Positions 28,831-37,151 of a stretch of 64,000 nucleotides of DNA are shown in pieces (within the stretch, counting starts at the first letter, position 1; each line of letters opens with the position of its first letter). A program made the position numbers and the translations under genes. Source of the DNA: Paenibacillus amylolyticus (GTDB lineage Bacteria > Bacillota > Bacilli > Paenibacillales > Paenibacillaceae). The stretch covers positions 1,798,001 through 1,862,000 of the forward strand of contig NZ_CP121451.1 in NCBI RefSeq assembly GCF_029689945.1, in the 5' to 3' direction. Below the pieces are notes generated by a model. The model was given only the letters and a program-made list of their open reading frames with translations, made no database searches and was not told where the DNA came from.

Positions 28831-29690
28831 TGTCCAATCATCGATGGTTAAACCGACAGGAGGCACAAAATTGCGGCATTCCCGTGTTTGTTCCGAAGGA
28901 AGAGGAGATCAACGGTGAATGGATCATGGGCGGACGCTGGAATATGCCCCGGCCAATCGGTGACATTTTGCTGACGTATAGCCGTTGCGCGGCGCTGGGG
29001 ACTCCTGTTGCGGATTTCGAACAACCTGCGGGTTACTGTTACAAACGGAACGCCAGGGATCAGTACCGTTATGTTCCTCTGTTCTCCAGAGCCATGGAAG
29101 AATTGGACTTGGACAAGATAACCCCCGCTGAAAAGAGATCCATAGAGGTGCGGCAGACATACGCCGGATATGGGTTGCGGCGGGTGATCAAGCCGGGGGC
29201 CGTGCTGATCTGTCTGAGCTGCGGCCAGGACATGACAAAATTTATTAATTCACATCACACATGCCCCTACTGCGGGTTGGGCGGGGAGCAGTTGACTATA
29301 TCGAAACGGATCGAAGTGGATTACGAATTGAGAGGGGATATGAACATGGAACAAGCAGTTTCCAAGTTGAAAGCTGAAATGGATGGAACAGGGACGAACG
29401 CCTATATCAAGTTGATCGGTGATTTCCTGATTAAACACATTCAGGTGAACCCTGGTTCCGCTGAACAGGTAATGGCTGCTGATAAGACGATTGCCAAAAG
29501 CTTGCTTGCAATGCAGGCAGAAGCCAAGAAAAAGGCGGTTGGCGGCATGGCTCTGTTGACGGACGAGGAAGGTTACACGATTGTACTGAAGTATTTCGGC
29601 ATAGAGGGCGATGTCGTGATAGAGAAACAAGAACCGGCAGCGAAACAACCTGATCGTAAATTTGAAGTGTCGCTTGATGAACTTTTGTGA
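28830..29690 (+). CDS. Zinc-ribbon domain fused to a PcfK/AcrIIA9-like domain
   Basis: 286 residues, start overlapping the upstream stop (TAATG) with AAGGAGGGTG. Residues 1-170 contain a zinc ribbon (CLSCGQDM...CPYCGLG) and unrecognised sequence. Residues 171-286 (EQAVSKLKAEMDGTGTNAYI to LLTDEEGYTIVLKYFGIEG) look like the PcfK family, which includes the Cas9 inhibitor AcrIIA9. An internal ATG (29340, 29346) follows GAGAGGGG, so the second part may also be made separately. The next gene is PcfJ-like, the usual neighbour of PcfK. Family assignment is from memory of the motifs and is not verified. Confidence 0.6.
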   Translation: MSNHRWLNRQEAQNCGIPVFVPKEEEINGEWIMGGRWNMPRPIGDILLTYSRCAALGTPVADFEQPAGYCYKRNARDQYRYVPLFSRAMEELDLDKITPAEKRSIEVRQTYAGYGLRRVIKPGAVLICLSCGQDMTKFINSHHTCPYCGLGGEQLTISKRIEVDYELRGDMNMEQAVSKLKAEMDGTGTNAYIKLIGDFLIKHIQVNPGSAEQVMAADKTIAKSLLAMQAEAKKKAVGGMALLTDEEGYTIVLKYFGIEGDVVIEKQEPAAKQPDRKFEVSLDELL

Positions 29691-29702
29691 GGAGTGATTA
29701 AT

Positions 29703-31271
29703 ATGGAATACGAGAAATTTATAAGCCATTTTCCTGAAATGATCAGTAAAGCTCTTGTTCGTTATGTGACGGATACGGTTTTGGCACAGAGTAGGTATCT
29801 ATTCATTCGAACTTCAAAAGTTGCAAAAGGGATTCAATCGGCATATTGCACCCATTGTCAGAAGCAGCATTTTCCGGATATCAAGCTGAAGCACAAACAG
29901 GATGAAAAGGTAAAGTGTCCACACTGCAAATCTATGTGTGAGGTAAGGGCAGCGGGTTTGGGAAGAAGTCGTATGGTTGATAAGGCTGTTTTGGTCTGGT
30001 ATGAAAAGTCGGTCATAGACCCTCAAGCTATTATCGCTCGTGTTATTGATGTGAGAAGAGACTACAGCGGGAGCTATCTGGATGTGAAAACCGAGTATTG
30101 TTCCTCGCATCAATATCTTTTTCTGCCAGGAAGCAGCACGTTCTTCACATATGGTAAGCAAGCGAAGTCAGTCCATTCAGCATTCGATAGATACTTTTCT
30201 GGCTACGGTAATTATCCGAAATTTATGTCAACTGCCAACATCCGGAGAGCAGTTAAAGGTACTCCTTTCCAGTATTCAACTTGGGAGACATATACAAAGT
30301 ATAAAAACCACCGTTATGTTACTGACATGACAGAGTTTTTCGATATGGCTGCACGATATCCTTGTGTTGAGTACTTGACTAAATCAGGCTTCGATAATCT
30401 TGTATGGGCGAAACTCTACAAAGATGCTACCTATGGGGCTGTGAATTGGAGAGGAAAGAATCTTCAAAAGGTTCTGCGTTTGGATAAGGCAGAACTGAAG
30501 GAGCTTCGTCAGAGCGGCCTTCGTTTGACGGCCTTACAGTTGAGATTTTACCAACGTTTCAGATCAAAGGGGTTACCTGTCAGTTTAGAGGACGCGAAGC
30601 TTCTAGGAGATTTACATGTTGGACAGGAAAATTATCTATACAAAACCGCTTGCGAGTTTGCGCCTGAAGCTACTGTTCTTAAATATCTTCTAAAGCAGTT
30701 GCAAAAGGAACATTATACTTCTGAATACCGAGGATTATATAGCGTTCTGAATGACTGGAGAGATTACCGGGGCCAGTGTGAACAGTTAGGAATGAGTTTG
30801 AAAGAGGATCGTTATCTCTTACCTAATGACCTTCATAGGGAACATGCGAAGCTCACCAAAAGAATTAGGATTAAACGAGACGAGGAAGTTGATCGTCAAA
30901 TCAAATCAAGGTTGGCCAAATTGAAAAAATACGAATTTCATCACAATGGTCTCCTGATCCGCGCAGCTGAATCATCGGAAGAATTGTTTGAAGAAGGTAA
31001 GGCGCTTAAACATTGTGTAGGGGGATACGCAAATAGATATGCAGCAGGTGAAATGTTATTGCTAGTGATCAGACGGGCCAGCGATCCGGATAAGCCATTT
31101 TACACCATGGAAGTTAGAGAACACAAAGTCATGCAGTGTAGAGGGTTAAACAATAAGTCTATGACCACCGAAGTTAATGAATTTGTTGATCAATTCATAG
31201 CTAAGAAGCTTTTAAATAAAAAGCGTACTCGCGTTGAAGTTACACAATTACATGAGGGGGTAGCAGTATGA
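29703..31271 (+). CDS. PcfJ-like protein
   Basis: Start ATG 29703 after GAGGAGTG. About 522 residues. Zinc motifs near the N-terminus (CTHCQKQH...CPHCKSMC) and the PcfJ C-terminal signature (LFEEGKALKHCVGGYANRYA, LLVIRRASDPDKPFYTMEV, CRGLNNKSM). PcfJ/PcfK pairs occur on plasmids and phages; their biochemical role is not settled. No frame break. Its stop overlaps the next start (ATGA). Confidence 0.8.
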   Translation: MEYEKFISHFPEMISKALVRYVTDTVLAQSRYLFIRTSKVAKGIQSAYCTHCQKQHFPDIKLKHKQDEKVKCPHCKSMCEVRAAGLGRSRMVDKAVLVWYEKSVIDPQAIIARVIDVRRDYSGSYLDVKTEYCSSHQYLFLPGSSTFFTYGKQAKSVHSAFDRYFSGYGNYPKFMSTANIRRAVKGTPFQYSTWETYTKYKNHRYVTDMTEFFDMAARYPCVEYLTKSGFDNLVWAKLYKDATYGAVNWRGKNLQKVLRLDKAELKELRQSGLRLTALQLRFYQRFRSKGLPVSLEDAKLLGDLHVGQENYLYKTACEFAPEATVLKYLLKQLQKEHYTSEYRGLYSVLNDWRDYRGQCEQLGMSLKEDRYLLPNDLHREHAKLTKRIRIKRDEEVDRQIKSRLAKLKKYEFHHNGLLIRAAESSEELFEEGKALKHCVGGYANRYAAGEMLLLVIRRASDPDKPFYTMEVREHKVMQCRGLNNKSMTTEVNEFVDQFIAKKLLNKKRTRVEVTQLHEGVAV

Positions 31272-32236
31272 GCCAATTAGCCATCCGCACTATCGAGACA
31301 ATCGCCATTGAGATTAACAGCATCAAGGACCAGACGAAGAAGATTATGATTCACGGTTCCATTGAGATCGGTAGACGTCTGACCGAAGCAAAGGAAATGA
31401 TGCCGCACGGTGAGTGGATGAATTGGCTTGCTGACCAAGTTGATTATTCCCAATCTACAGCAAACAATCTCATGAAATTATTTAAGGAATACGGCACCGA
31501 CCAACTCACGCTCTTTGGAGATAATGCAGACTCCCAAGCGCTTGGAAGTTTGAGCTATACGCAAGCTGTAGCCTTACTTGGAATCCCTGCTGAGGAACGG
31601 GAAGCATTCGTTCAGGAAAATGATGTTGATAGTATGTCGACTCGTGAGCTGGCGGAAGCGGTTAAGGCTCGGAAGGATGCCGAAAAAGCTCAGAAGGCAG
31701 CAGAGAAAGCACTTAAAGAAGCTCAGAAGGCAATGGAGAAGGAACAGAAGATCCGCCAGAAGCTGGAGACACAGCAGGCGGACCATGCGTTGATTGTTGA
31801 ACGGCTCCAAGCCCAAGCAGAGGAAGCGGCAGCAGCTGCGGCTAAGGCTGAATCTGGTGAGGATGATGGACAAGCTGCTGCGCTCCAAGAAGCTCTCGAG
31901 GAAGCACAACAGCAACATGCTGCATCATTGGCACAGATTAAGCAGCTTGAACAGGAACTGAAAGCCAAACCTATTGATGTTGTTCCTGCCACTATTGAGA
32001 TTGAGAAGGTTCCGGCAGAGATCGAGGCTGAGTTGGAAGAGTTACGTAAGAAGGTTGCCCAGGGTACAGGGGAAGAAGCAGCTATATTCAAAACAAGCTT
32101 CAAGACTCTTGGGGATGCATTCGATAATTTGTTAAATGCACTTGATGTAGTTCAGAAAACAGATGCGGACATGCATGAGAAGTACAAGGGTGCTGTTAAG
32201 AAGCTAATAGCAAGAATGGATGAACAATTGGCCTGA
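31268..32236 (+). CDS. DUF3102-type coiled-coil protein
   Basis: 322 residues. The N-terminal part (IHGSIEIGRRLTEAKEMMPH, WLADQVDYSQSTANNLMKLF) fits DUF3102, an HTH-like domain of phage and plasmid proteins. The middle is a long Glu/Lys/Ala coiled coil (AEKAQKAAEKALKEAQKAME). Probably a DNA-binding accessory protein; role unknown. Confidence 0.75.
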   Translation: MSQLAIRTIETIAIEINSIKDQTKKIMIHGSIEIGRRLTEAKEMMPHGEWMNWLADQVDYSQSTANNLMKLFKEYGTDQLTLFGDNADSQALGSLSYTQAVALLGIPAEEREAFVQENDVDSMSTRELAEAVKARKDAEKAQKAAEKALKEAQKAMEKEQKIRQKLETQQADHALIVERLQAQAEEAAAAAAKAESGEDDGQAAALQEALEEAQQQHAASLAQIKQLEQELKAKPIDVVPATIEIEKVPAEIEAELEELRKKVAQGTGEEAAIFKTSFKTLGDAFDNLLNALDVVQKTDADMHEKYKGAVKKLIARMDEQLA

Positions 32237-32260
32237 AAGGACCCATCCCCCGCTGAGGTA

Positions 32261-32521
32261 GTGAAGATAGAACGGGCATTAATCCCCCTGATCAGATCAG
32301 GATGTGAGGTAGAGCGGATCAAACTTGTTGTCTCTGTTGATACAGACATTGCACATCACAGGGAGATCCGCACAGCCTGCGGGATGCTGAGGGTGGCACC
32401 TGACGTTTTCACGCCTAAAGGGGTGTCATATCTGATAGAGGATTCATGGAGGCGTACACGGGGGTTTGCGTGGGTCTCTCGAAATACTAAACCACTGCCC
32501 ACCGAACCTTATAAGGGGTGA
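32261..32521 (+). CDS. Phage protein of unknown function
   Basis: GTG start after GAGGTA, 86 residues (VERIKLVVSVDTDIAHHREI, SYLIEDSWRRTRGFAWV). Conserved-looking basic protein without known motif. Confidence 0.55.
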   Translation: MKIERALIPLIRSGCEVERIKLVVSVDTDIAHHREIRTACGMLRVAPDVFTPKGVSYLIEDSWRRTRGFAWVSRNTKPLPTEPYKG

Positions 32522-32526
32522 TAGAC

Positions 32527-32907
32527 GTGAAATACAATCTTGTTCTGATAGATAACAGATTGGTCATTGATATGAACGTGAATGATGTGTTGGAATTCAA
32601 GGCTGATGGTTACACAGGTCTGCCAGAAAAAATAGAACTGGACGTAATGGGAGAAGCGGATGTAATCGGCGTTGTGGAACTTTCGGATGAACAGGTTGCC
32701 AAGATCAAGGCAGAGTACCAAAACGGCGGAGAATGTGCCTGGTGCGGCGAGATAGCATCTGAATTGAGTTACCCACACTTCCATGACTTCGCAATTGGCA
32801 AACGGATGTGTAGGAATTGTTGGGATCATGACCGTGAAGTGTATAAGGGGTCATGTGGGGATGACATCGGGGAATTCAAACCAGTGGGGGAGGAAGAACA
32901 GTCATGA
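32527..32907 (+). CDS. Phage protein with zinc-knuckle pattern
   Basis: The GTG at 32527 is chosen because AAGGGGTGA ends 6 bases before it. 126 residues; two Cys pairs (CAWCGEIA and CRNCWDH) suggest zinc binding. Acidic C-terminus. The stop overlaps the next start. Confidence 0.65.
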   Translation: MKYNLVLIDNRLVIDMNVNDVLEFKADGYTGLPEKIELDVMGEADVIGVVELSDEQVAKIKAEYQNGGECAWCGEIASELSYPHFHDFAIGKRMCRNCWDHDREVYKGSCGDDIGEFKPVGEEEQS

Positions 32908-33368
32908 AGGCTATAACAATAATTCAACCGTGGGCGACTCTGATCGCCATTGGAGCAAAACAATATGAAACGCGCAGCTGGCCTACCAAGCATAGGGGTG
33001 ATATTGCTATCCATGCCGGGAAGAAGATTGACAATGAGGCCTGCAAGGAGCCTGAAATCCGTGCAGCACTGGAACGGTATGGATACACAGTAGACAATCT
33101 GCCTACAGGCGCGGTTGTGGCGACAGCTAGATTAACCAACTGCTTAAAATCGGTGGACACATGGACGGATGGTTACGAGTTGGAGGGCAATAGATTGGTT
33201 TACTCTCCAGAATACGAATTTGGAGACTTCACACCCGGTCGGTATGCATGGGAAATGTCGAGTGTTCAACGTCTTAAAGAACCGAAAGCAGCTAAAGGGC
33301 AGCAGAGGATTTGGGCTTGGGTTCAGGAAGGAGAGGGGAACCATGAACAAACTGGAATTGTTGAATAG
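32904..33368 (+). CDS. ASCH-domain protein
   Basis: 154 residues, ATG overlapping the previous stop. The N-terminus has the ASCH signature: IIQPWATLIAIGAKQYETRS and GDIAIHAGKK. ASCH domains have an RNA-binding PUA-like fold; bacterial members include amidohydrolases acting on acetylated cytidine. Phage copies are common, and a role in RNA or modified-nucleoside metabolism is plausible. Confidence 0.8.
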   Translation: MKAITIIQPWATLIAIGAKQYETRSWPTKHRGDIAIHAGKKIDNEACKEPEIRAALERYGYTVDNLPTGAVVATARLTNCLKSVDTWTDGYELEGNRLVYSPEYEFGDFTPGRYAWEMSSVQRLKEPKAAKGQQRIWAWVQEGEGNHEQTGIVE

Positions 33369-33621
33369 TTTACCTGTCATAGACACTGAAGCTTCAGGTG
33401 GAGAACTGGAATTTGTTTTGGTGGAGTACTCACCTGAGACAATCGCAGTGTTACAGCAAATCGGCCTATCTAATGCAGATATCGATGAGTGGAAAACAGA
33501 CGAAGGTGATTGTATTGATATTTCAGCTATCGGTTTTGATGCTGGCGCTAAATGGTTCCAACAGAGCAAGGGCGGATTTCTTGACTACACGCCAGATGAT
33601 GCGCCTGAATGGGCTAAATAG
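33343..33621 (+). CDS. Small acidic phage protein
   Basis: Start ATG 33343 after AGGAGAGGGG. 92 residues, strongly acidic (EFVLVEYSPETIAVLQQIG; DEGDCIDISAIGFDAG). Unknown function. Overlaps the ASCH gene by 26 bases. Confidence 0.65.
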   Translation: MNKLELLNSLPVIDTEASGGELEFVLVEYSPETIAVLQQIGLSNADIDEWKTDEGDCIDISAIGFDAGAKWFQQSKGGFLDYTPDDAPEWAK

Positions 33622-33792
33622 ATGAGCCCTATTGAATTTGAATTAGGGGATACAGTAGAATGCCCGGTATGTTGCCGGGTGTTCACCATAACCCGCATCG
33701 ATGACGAAGAGTTGGACGATTCAGATCTATATTTTGAACATGTAACAATGTGTGATGGAGGGGAACATCATGGCAAGAATCAGATATTTTAA
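33622..33792 (+). CDS. Small Cys-rich phage protein
   Basis: 56 residues starting one base after the previous stop. CPVCCRVFTITRIDD and a later H..MC suggest a zinc knuckle. Unknown function. Confidence 0.5.
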   Translation: MSPIEFELGDTVECPVCCRVFTITRIDDEELDDSDLYFEHVTMCDGGEHHGKNQIF

Positions 33793-33957
33793 AAGTGAGT
33801 TGGCGGGGAACTGGTTGAGTTGTTCGAAAGTAGCCATCCAGCCCGAGCCATTGCCGATATAGCGGATAAGAAACGTGTCCAGCGAGATCAAATCATTACT
33901 CAGATACCTGAGAGCGTGTATAAGGAGTTGCAGCAGTCTGAGGCGGTGGGGAAATGA
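33770..33957 (+). CDS. Small helical DNA-binding-like phage protein (one frame break)
   Basis: ATG 33770 with GGAGGGG upstream. The G-run at 33805-33808 lacks one G; repaired, it gives about 62 residues: GELVELFESSHPARAIADIA, then KKRVQRDQIITQIPESVYKE, to the TGA overlapping the next ATG. Unknown function. Confidence 0.55.
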
Positions 33958-34658
33958 CAGCACCGACATTAGAGGACGTAAGAGCGAAGTTGGATACACT
34001 TGCGAGGGAGCGGTTCGAAGAATCCGATTATGAATTGTTCTGTGCTCTGCTTCACCAGCTGGACAAGTATAAAGCTTTGGCTGATAGCAACAGAGAGGCT
34101 ATGTATAGTCAAGACAAGGAGTTTTCCCAACATTCGGAGATCCAGCAAGCAGAAATAGACTCGCTTCGTCGTAGTGTTGAATACTGGCAAAAGAAATGCA
34201 CGTTATTGTTCGTGGAGAATGACAGGTTAGTAAATGATTCGGGGAAGGTGCAGAGCATGGGGGCGGTGATGGTCCAAATGGAATTGATACCAAGCGCGGA
34301 TGAAAGAGACATTGCCCAACTGGTCAAACTGTTGACTGATGATTACCATCAATGGTTGGCATCTATGAAAGTTTTGAGTAAAATGCCTGTATTGACTCCA
34401 GACCAAAAGGCCAAGTATGAAACGTATCAAATGCAGGTCGATGTAGTGCAGGCCGCTATAGATGTCATCATGGATAAAGAGGCGCGGGATATCATCATGC
34501 ATCAGTACATCAAATCGACCCGCCGCAAGTACACAGTTGCACTATTCCAGGGTCGCGGGCTAAGCGAGCGCACAATTGATAGACGGATCAGCAAGGGGTT
34601 ACTGAGCATAGCCAACACTCTCAAGGATTGCGGAATGCTTTGGCCCTCCGAAAAGTGA
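33954..34658 (+). CDS. ArpU/RinA-like late transcription activator
   Basis: 234 residues. Long central helices are followed by a C-terminal sigma-region-4-like helix-turn-helix (YTVALFQGRGLSERTIDRRI, SKGLLSIANTL). Position just before the packaging genes and the C-terminal HTH fit phage late-gene activators such as ArpU and RinA. Family call by fold and position. Confidence 0.65.
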   Translation: MTAPTLEDVRAKLDTLARERFEESDYELFCALLHQLDKYKALADSNREAMYSQDKEFSQHSEIQQAEIDSLRRSVEYWQKKCTLLFVENDRLVNDSGKVQSMGAVMVQMELIPSADERDIAQLVKLLTDDYHQWLASMKVLSKMPVLTPDQKAKYETYQMQVDVVQAAIDVIMDKEARDIIMHQYIKSTRRKYTVALFQGRGLSERTIDRRISKGLLSIANTLKDCGMLWPSEK

Positions 34659-34905
34659 CGGTAAATTGACGGTATGTTGGCAATCGAATGACGGTGAAAC
34701 AGCAATACACTAGGCACATAGAGAGGTTAAGTCCTCTCCGGTGTGCCCAGTGCCCGTTATCGCGCTTGGACTCAACCATATTGAGTGACCCGGCAAGAGT
34801 CCCAGGACATCTTGCAGATGTGGCGGTATGGACGTGGGGAAAGCGGGTAAAATCACCGCATTTAATGTGACCTATTGGATATCCGGGTTCGATTCCTGGG
34901 AAGGT
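34659..34905. other. Intergenic gap with cloverleaf-fragment-like sequence
   Basis: No supported gene. Near 34876-34903 CCGGG-TTCGATT-CCTGG looks like a tRNA T-arm, but no acceptor or anticodon arm fits around it. A probable target of the late activator. Confidence 0.4.
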
Positions 34906-35385
34906 CTACTTATTTAATAGATCGTAAAGATCCGCTTCGGCTTCAGAGTCTTTCTTTAGCCTGTCTATAAACTCTCTATTGCTACCCTTGTTTCTATATT
35001 TATAAGCTCGAATACCGCATTTAATTAGCCATACAATCGAAGAAATTCCAATCAGTATAAAAACTGCCTTCCACGAATCTGCGGAAACGGTTAAGAATGT
35101 TTTGAAATCGGCCGCTACTAAGGAAGCGATTACCGCCAGAAGTATGGACAGTGGCGTAATCCAATCGCGCTTCGAGTGAAGGTATTTTTCTTGGTCTATC
35201 AGTGCTAAATTGATTTTGTCTGTAGTAGTAATAATAATGTCTTGATTCAGGTTCTTATGTACCCTGTTGTCGCCAATGAGTTCCTGATTAATTTGAAATT
35301 TCTGTTTCATTGGTTCATATATCGGCCTAGTTGTTCGCGCATGAGTTTTAACAATAGCCTTTCGATTTGGGGGCGTAGCGGACAT
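34906..35385 (-). CDS. Two-helix membrane protein of a minus-strand cargo module
   Basis: The ATG at 35385 is chosen because GGAAGGTGAG stands just before it. 159 residues: a hydrophilic N-terminal half (FQINQELIGDNRVHKNLNQD), two membrane helices (WITPLSILLAVIASLVAADF and AVFILIGISSIVWLIKCGI), then a charged cytoplasmic tail. AT-rich compared with its neighbours. It starts one base after the partner gene at 35387 ends, so they form an operon opposite to all late genes. Function unknown; effector-like shape. Confidence 0.7.
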   Translation of the reverse strand: MSATPPNRKAIVKTHARTTRPIYEPMKQKFQINQELIGDNRVHKNLNQDIIITTTDKINLALIDQEKYLHSKRDWITPLSILLAVIASLVAADFKTFLTVSADSWKAVFILIGISSIVWLIKCGIRAYKYRNKGSNREFIDRLKKDSEAEADLYDLLNK

Positions 35386-35386
35386 A

Positions 35387-35758
35387 TCACTCACCTTCCT
35401 TAACATTTCTATAGAAAGTATATTGGAATATCTTGCTTTTGGACTCGGTAATTGAATTCAACCTGAAATTAAAAAATAGTTTTTTATTATCAAGGGTACC
35501 AATTGGGATTGGCTTTGAGTTTCCTGTTCCGAAAGGGCTATCAAAGTTATAAAAAAACAAATTTATTTCTTCTGCCTCTTCATCGAATTCTGCATCCAAG
35601 TCTGTACTGTCATCGTTATCAATAAAGACCATGTTAACTTTCAACTTGAATCCTGCCTCGAGTTCCACTATAAACTTGAGGGGATTCTCGTCGTATGTAA
35701 TTAGTGTTCCGGAGGATAGGATCTCTGTCTGTCCAGAAAGGATTTTAGTCTTTTTCAT
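35387..35758 (-). CDS. Beta-rich cytoplasmic partner of the membrane protein (DUF6864-like)
   Basis: ATG 35758 with GGAGG 7 bases upstream. 123 residues, beta-rich and acidic (LKFIVELEAGFKLKVNMVFI, DSPFGTGNSKPIPIGTLD, IFQYTFYRN). It resembles the family I know as DUF6864, small proteins found beside membrane proteins in mobile elements; not verified. Probably the sensor or antidote of the pair. Confidence 0.65.
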   Translation of the reverse strand: MKKTKILSGQTEILSSGTLITYDENPLKFIVELEAGFKLKVNMVFIDNDDSTDLDAEFDEEAEEINLFFYNFDSPFGTGNSKPIPIGTLDNKKLFFNFRLNSITESKSKIFQYTFYRNVKEGE

Positions 35759-35791
35759 CAAGGAACCTCCATTATTTAAGGGGATGATTTT

Positions 35792-35917
35792 TTGTTTGCT
35801 GCAATGGTCGCGATGTTATTATCCTCAGCTTTAGGCTTTCATATTGTAATAGTTAGTCTAAGAGAATGTAAATATAGAATCGAAAAGGAAAAGATATTGA
35901 ACAGGTTAAGGCGCTGA
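35792..35917 (+). CDS. Small hydrophobic peptide, toxin- or holin-like
   Basis: 41 codons from TTG 35792 (or ATG 35804), with AAGGGG about 8 bases upstream. One membrane helix (AAMVAMLLSSALGFHIVIVS) followed by a strongly basic tail (KYRIEKEKILNRLRR); the stop lies inside a terminator hairpin. This is the shape of type I toxin peptides such as the holin-like family. No antisense RNA gene was identified. Confidence 0.4.
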   Translation: MFAAMVAMLLSSALGFHIVIVSLRECKYRIEKEKILNRLRR

Positions 35918-35932
35918 CAAAGCGTCTTTTTT
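35910..35932 (+). terminator. Terminator ending the small peptide gene
   Basis: GGCGCT / AGCGTC (one wobble), loop GACAA, then TTTTTT. The remaining gap to 36297 has no other gene. Confidence 0.7.
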
Positions 35933-36219
35933 ATTTTTTAGGAAGCGAAATAAACCCTTGATACAACTAAGAAATTTCAATCCATGCCAGTTATGCAAAT
36001 ATATAGATATGAATAACTCATCAGAAAAGATTTGAAGGTGCAAATATGTGAGGTGGTAATTAGGGGAATTTTGAGCGGATGCCCTGTTACCTTTTATCCT
36101 AGCAGGATTCAGCTATGTTGTGGCCTGACTGTTCTAAGAGCGTTAACCGGGTGACTCTTCTTTTGATCAGGGAGGCCATACTGGTATAGTAAGAAATTTT
36201 AAAAAAATGTTGAAAATTA

Positions 36220-36275
36220 TGGTATATTGCTTGATTATTAAAGGGACAAAAAAAATATTACAGGAACATTTGTTC
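36220..36275 (+). promoter_or_regulatory. Extended -10 promoter and SOS (LexA) box of the RexAB-like pair
   Basis: TGG-TATATT (36220-36228) is an extended -10. GAACATTTGTTC (36264-36275) matches the Firmicute LexA box, GAAC-N4-GTTC, about 25 bases downstream of the start point and 23 before the gene, a position suited to repression. Confidence 0.5.
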
Positions 36276-36297
36276 TGACATTGATCGGGTGATATAA

Positions 36298-37140
36298 TTG
36301 AAAAGAAAATTTTTAGCGGCAAAAGTTAATATTAATGAGGGGATTTTCAGTGATGACGTTAATTATTTGATCAGACTCATTCCAGAAGTCATTCTTTCCT
36401 ATCCGGAACTCCATTCAAATAGATCACCTTGGGTCTGGTGCTTTGGAGAATTGGAAACCGATAAAGAACGCAAAGTTATATGGGGGAATTTCGTAAAGAA
36501 AAGAAACGACCAGATACTTATCTACGAGGGGTCAAAAGCGAGTTACCAAGATATTGAAAATGTGGCTTGTCAGAGTTTTTTTCTCTATAATTCAGAAACG
36601 GAAATTCTCGTATTTGAAGAGACTGGAGATATAAATCGAGAGTCATTTATGTCTGCATTCGAACGTATTATTTATAAAGGGCACATTGAGATAGGGGAGA
36701 TCTCAGTACAACTCGTGCCACTCAAAAGTGTAATAAAATCAAAGATTGATGATATCGAGGTTCTAACGAAAATTGAATTCGACTTGATACATCCAAACCC
36801 AATACATCACGATTCGTATAAAGATTTAGATGATATCATAAAAAAGGAACAAGCAACTCGGTTGAAAACAACACTCGAAAATCAGAATGGTTTAAACAAA
36901 GAGGGTCCATTCATCCAAAGTGGAATTGAGATGGTATCCAAAGGATACGGTGACGTCAATGCATTTGGTTATTCCAGAGTTCAAACATACGGTAAGAGGA
37001 AAAGAATTAGGAAAAATCAGCAACGAGTGAGATCTAAAGATGAGGTGCAAATGACTTTCGCAGAAAAAGATATAGAAAAGAATGAATTAGTATCTAAACT
37101 CACGACGTTTGCTAAAAAAATATCAAGTATGCTTTTATAA
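36298..37140 (+). CDS. RexA-sized cytoplasmic protein of a candidate abortive-infection pair
   Basis: TTG start at 36298, weak ribosome site (GGGTGAT). 280 residues, AT-rich. The N-terminal half is alpha/beta (VNYLIRLIPEVILSYPELHS, GNFVKKRNDQILIYEGS, FFLYNSETEILVFEETGD), then IEFDLIHPNP and a basic C-terminus. No membrane segment. It seems related to families I know as DUF4747-like; unverified. Followed by a four-helix membrane protein in the same operon, the same order and sizes as lambda rexA-rexB. Confidence 0.55.
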   Translation: MKRKFLAAKVNINEGIFSDDVNYLIRLIPEVILSYPELHSNRSPWVWCFGELETDKERKVIWGNFVKKRNDQILIYEGSKASYQDIENVACQSFFLYNSETEILVFEETGDINRESFMSAFERIIYKGHIEIGEISVQLVPLKSVIKSKIDDIEVLTKIEFDLIHPNPIHHDSYKDLDDIIKKEQATRLKTTLENQNGLNKEGPFIQSGIEMVSKGYGDVNAFGYSRVQTYGKRKRIRKNQQRVRSKDEVQMTFAEKDIEKNELVSKLTTFAKKISSMLL

Positions 37141-37151
37141 AGCGAGTTGAG

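Noticed and set aside
34688..34870. 60-codon plus-strand ORF in the gap after the late activator
   Set aside because: No ribosome site and the product does not resemble a protein; left as intergenic.
34860..34915. tRNA gene suggested by a T-arm-like GGTTCGATTCC
   Set aside because: No sequence 48 or so bases upstream pairs with the acceptor strand, and no anticodon arm with U33 fits.
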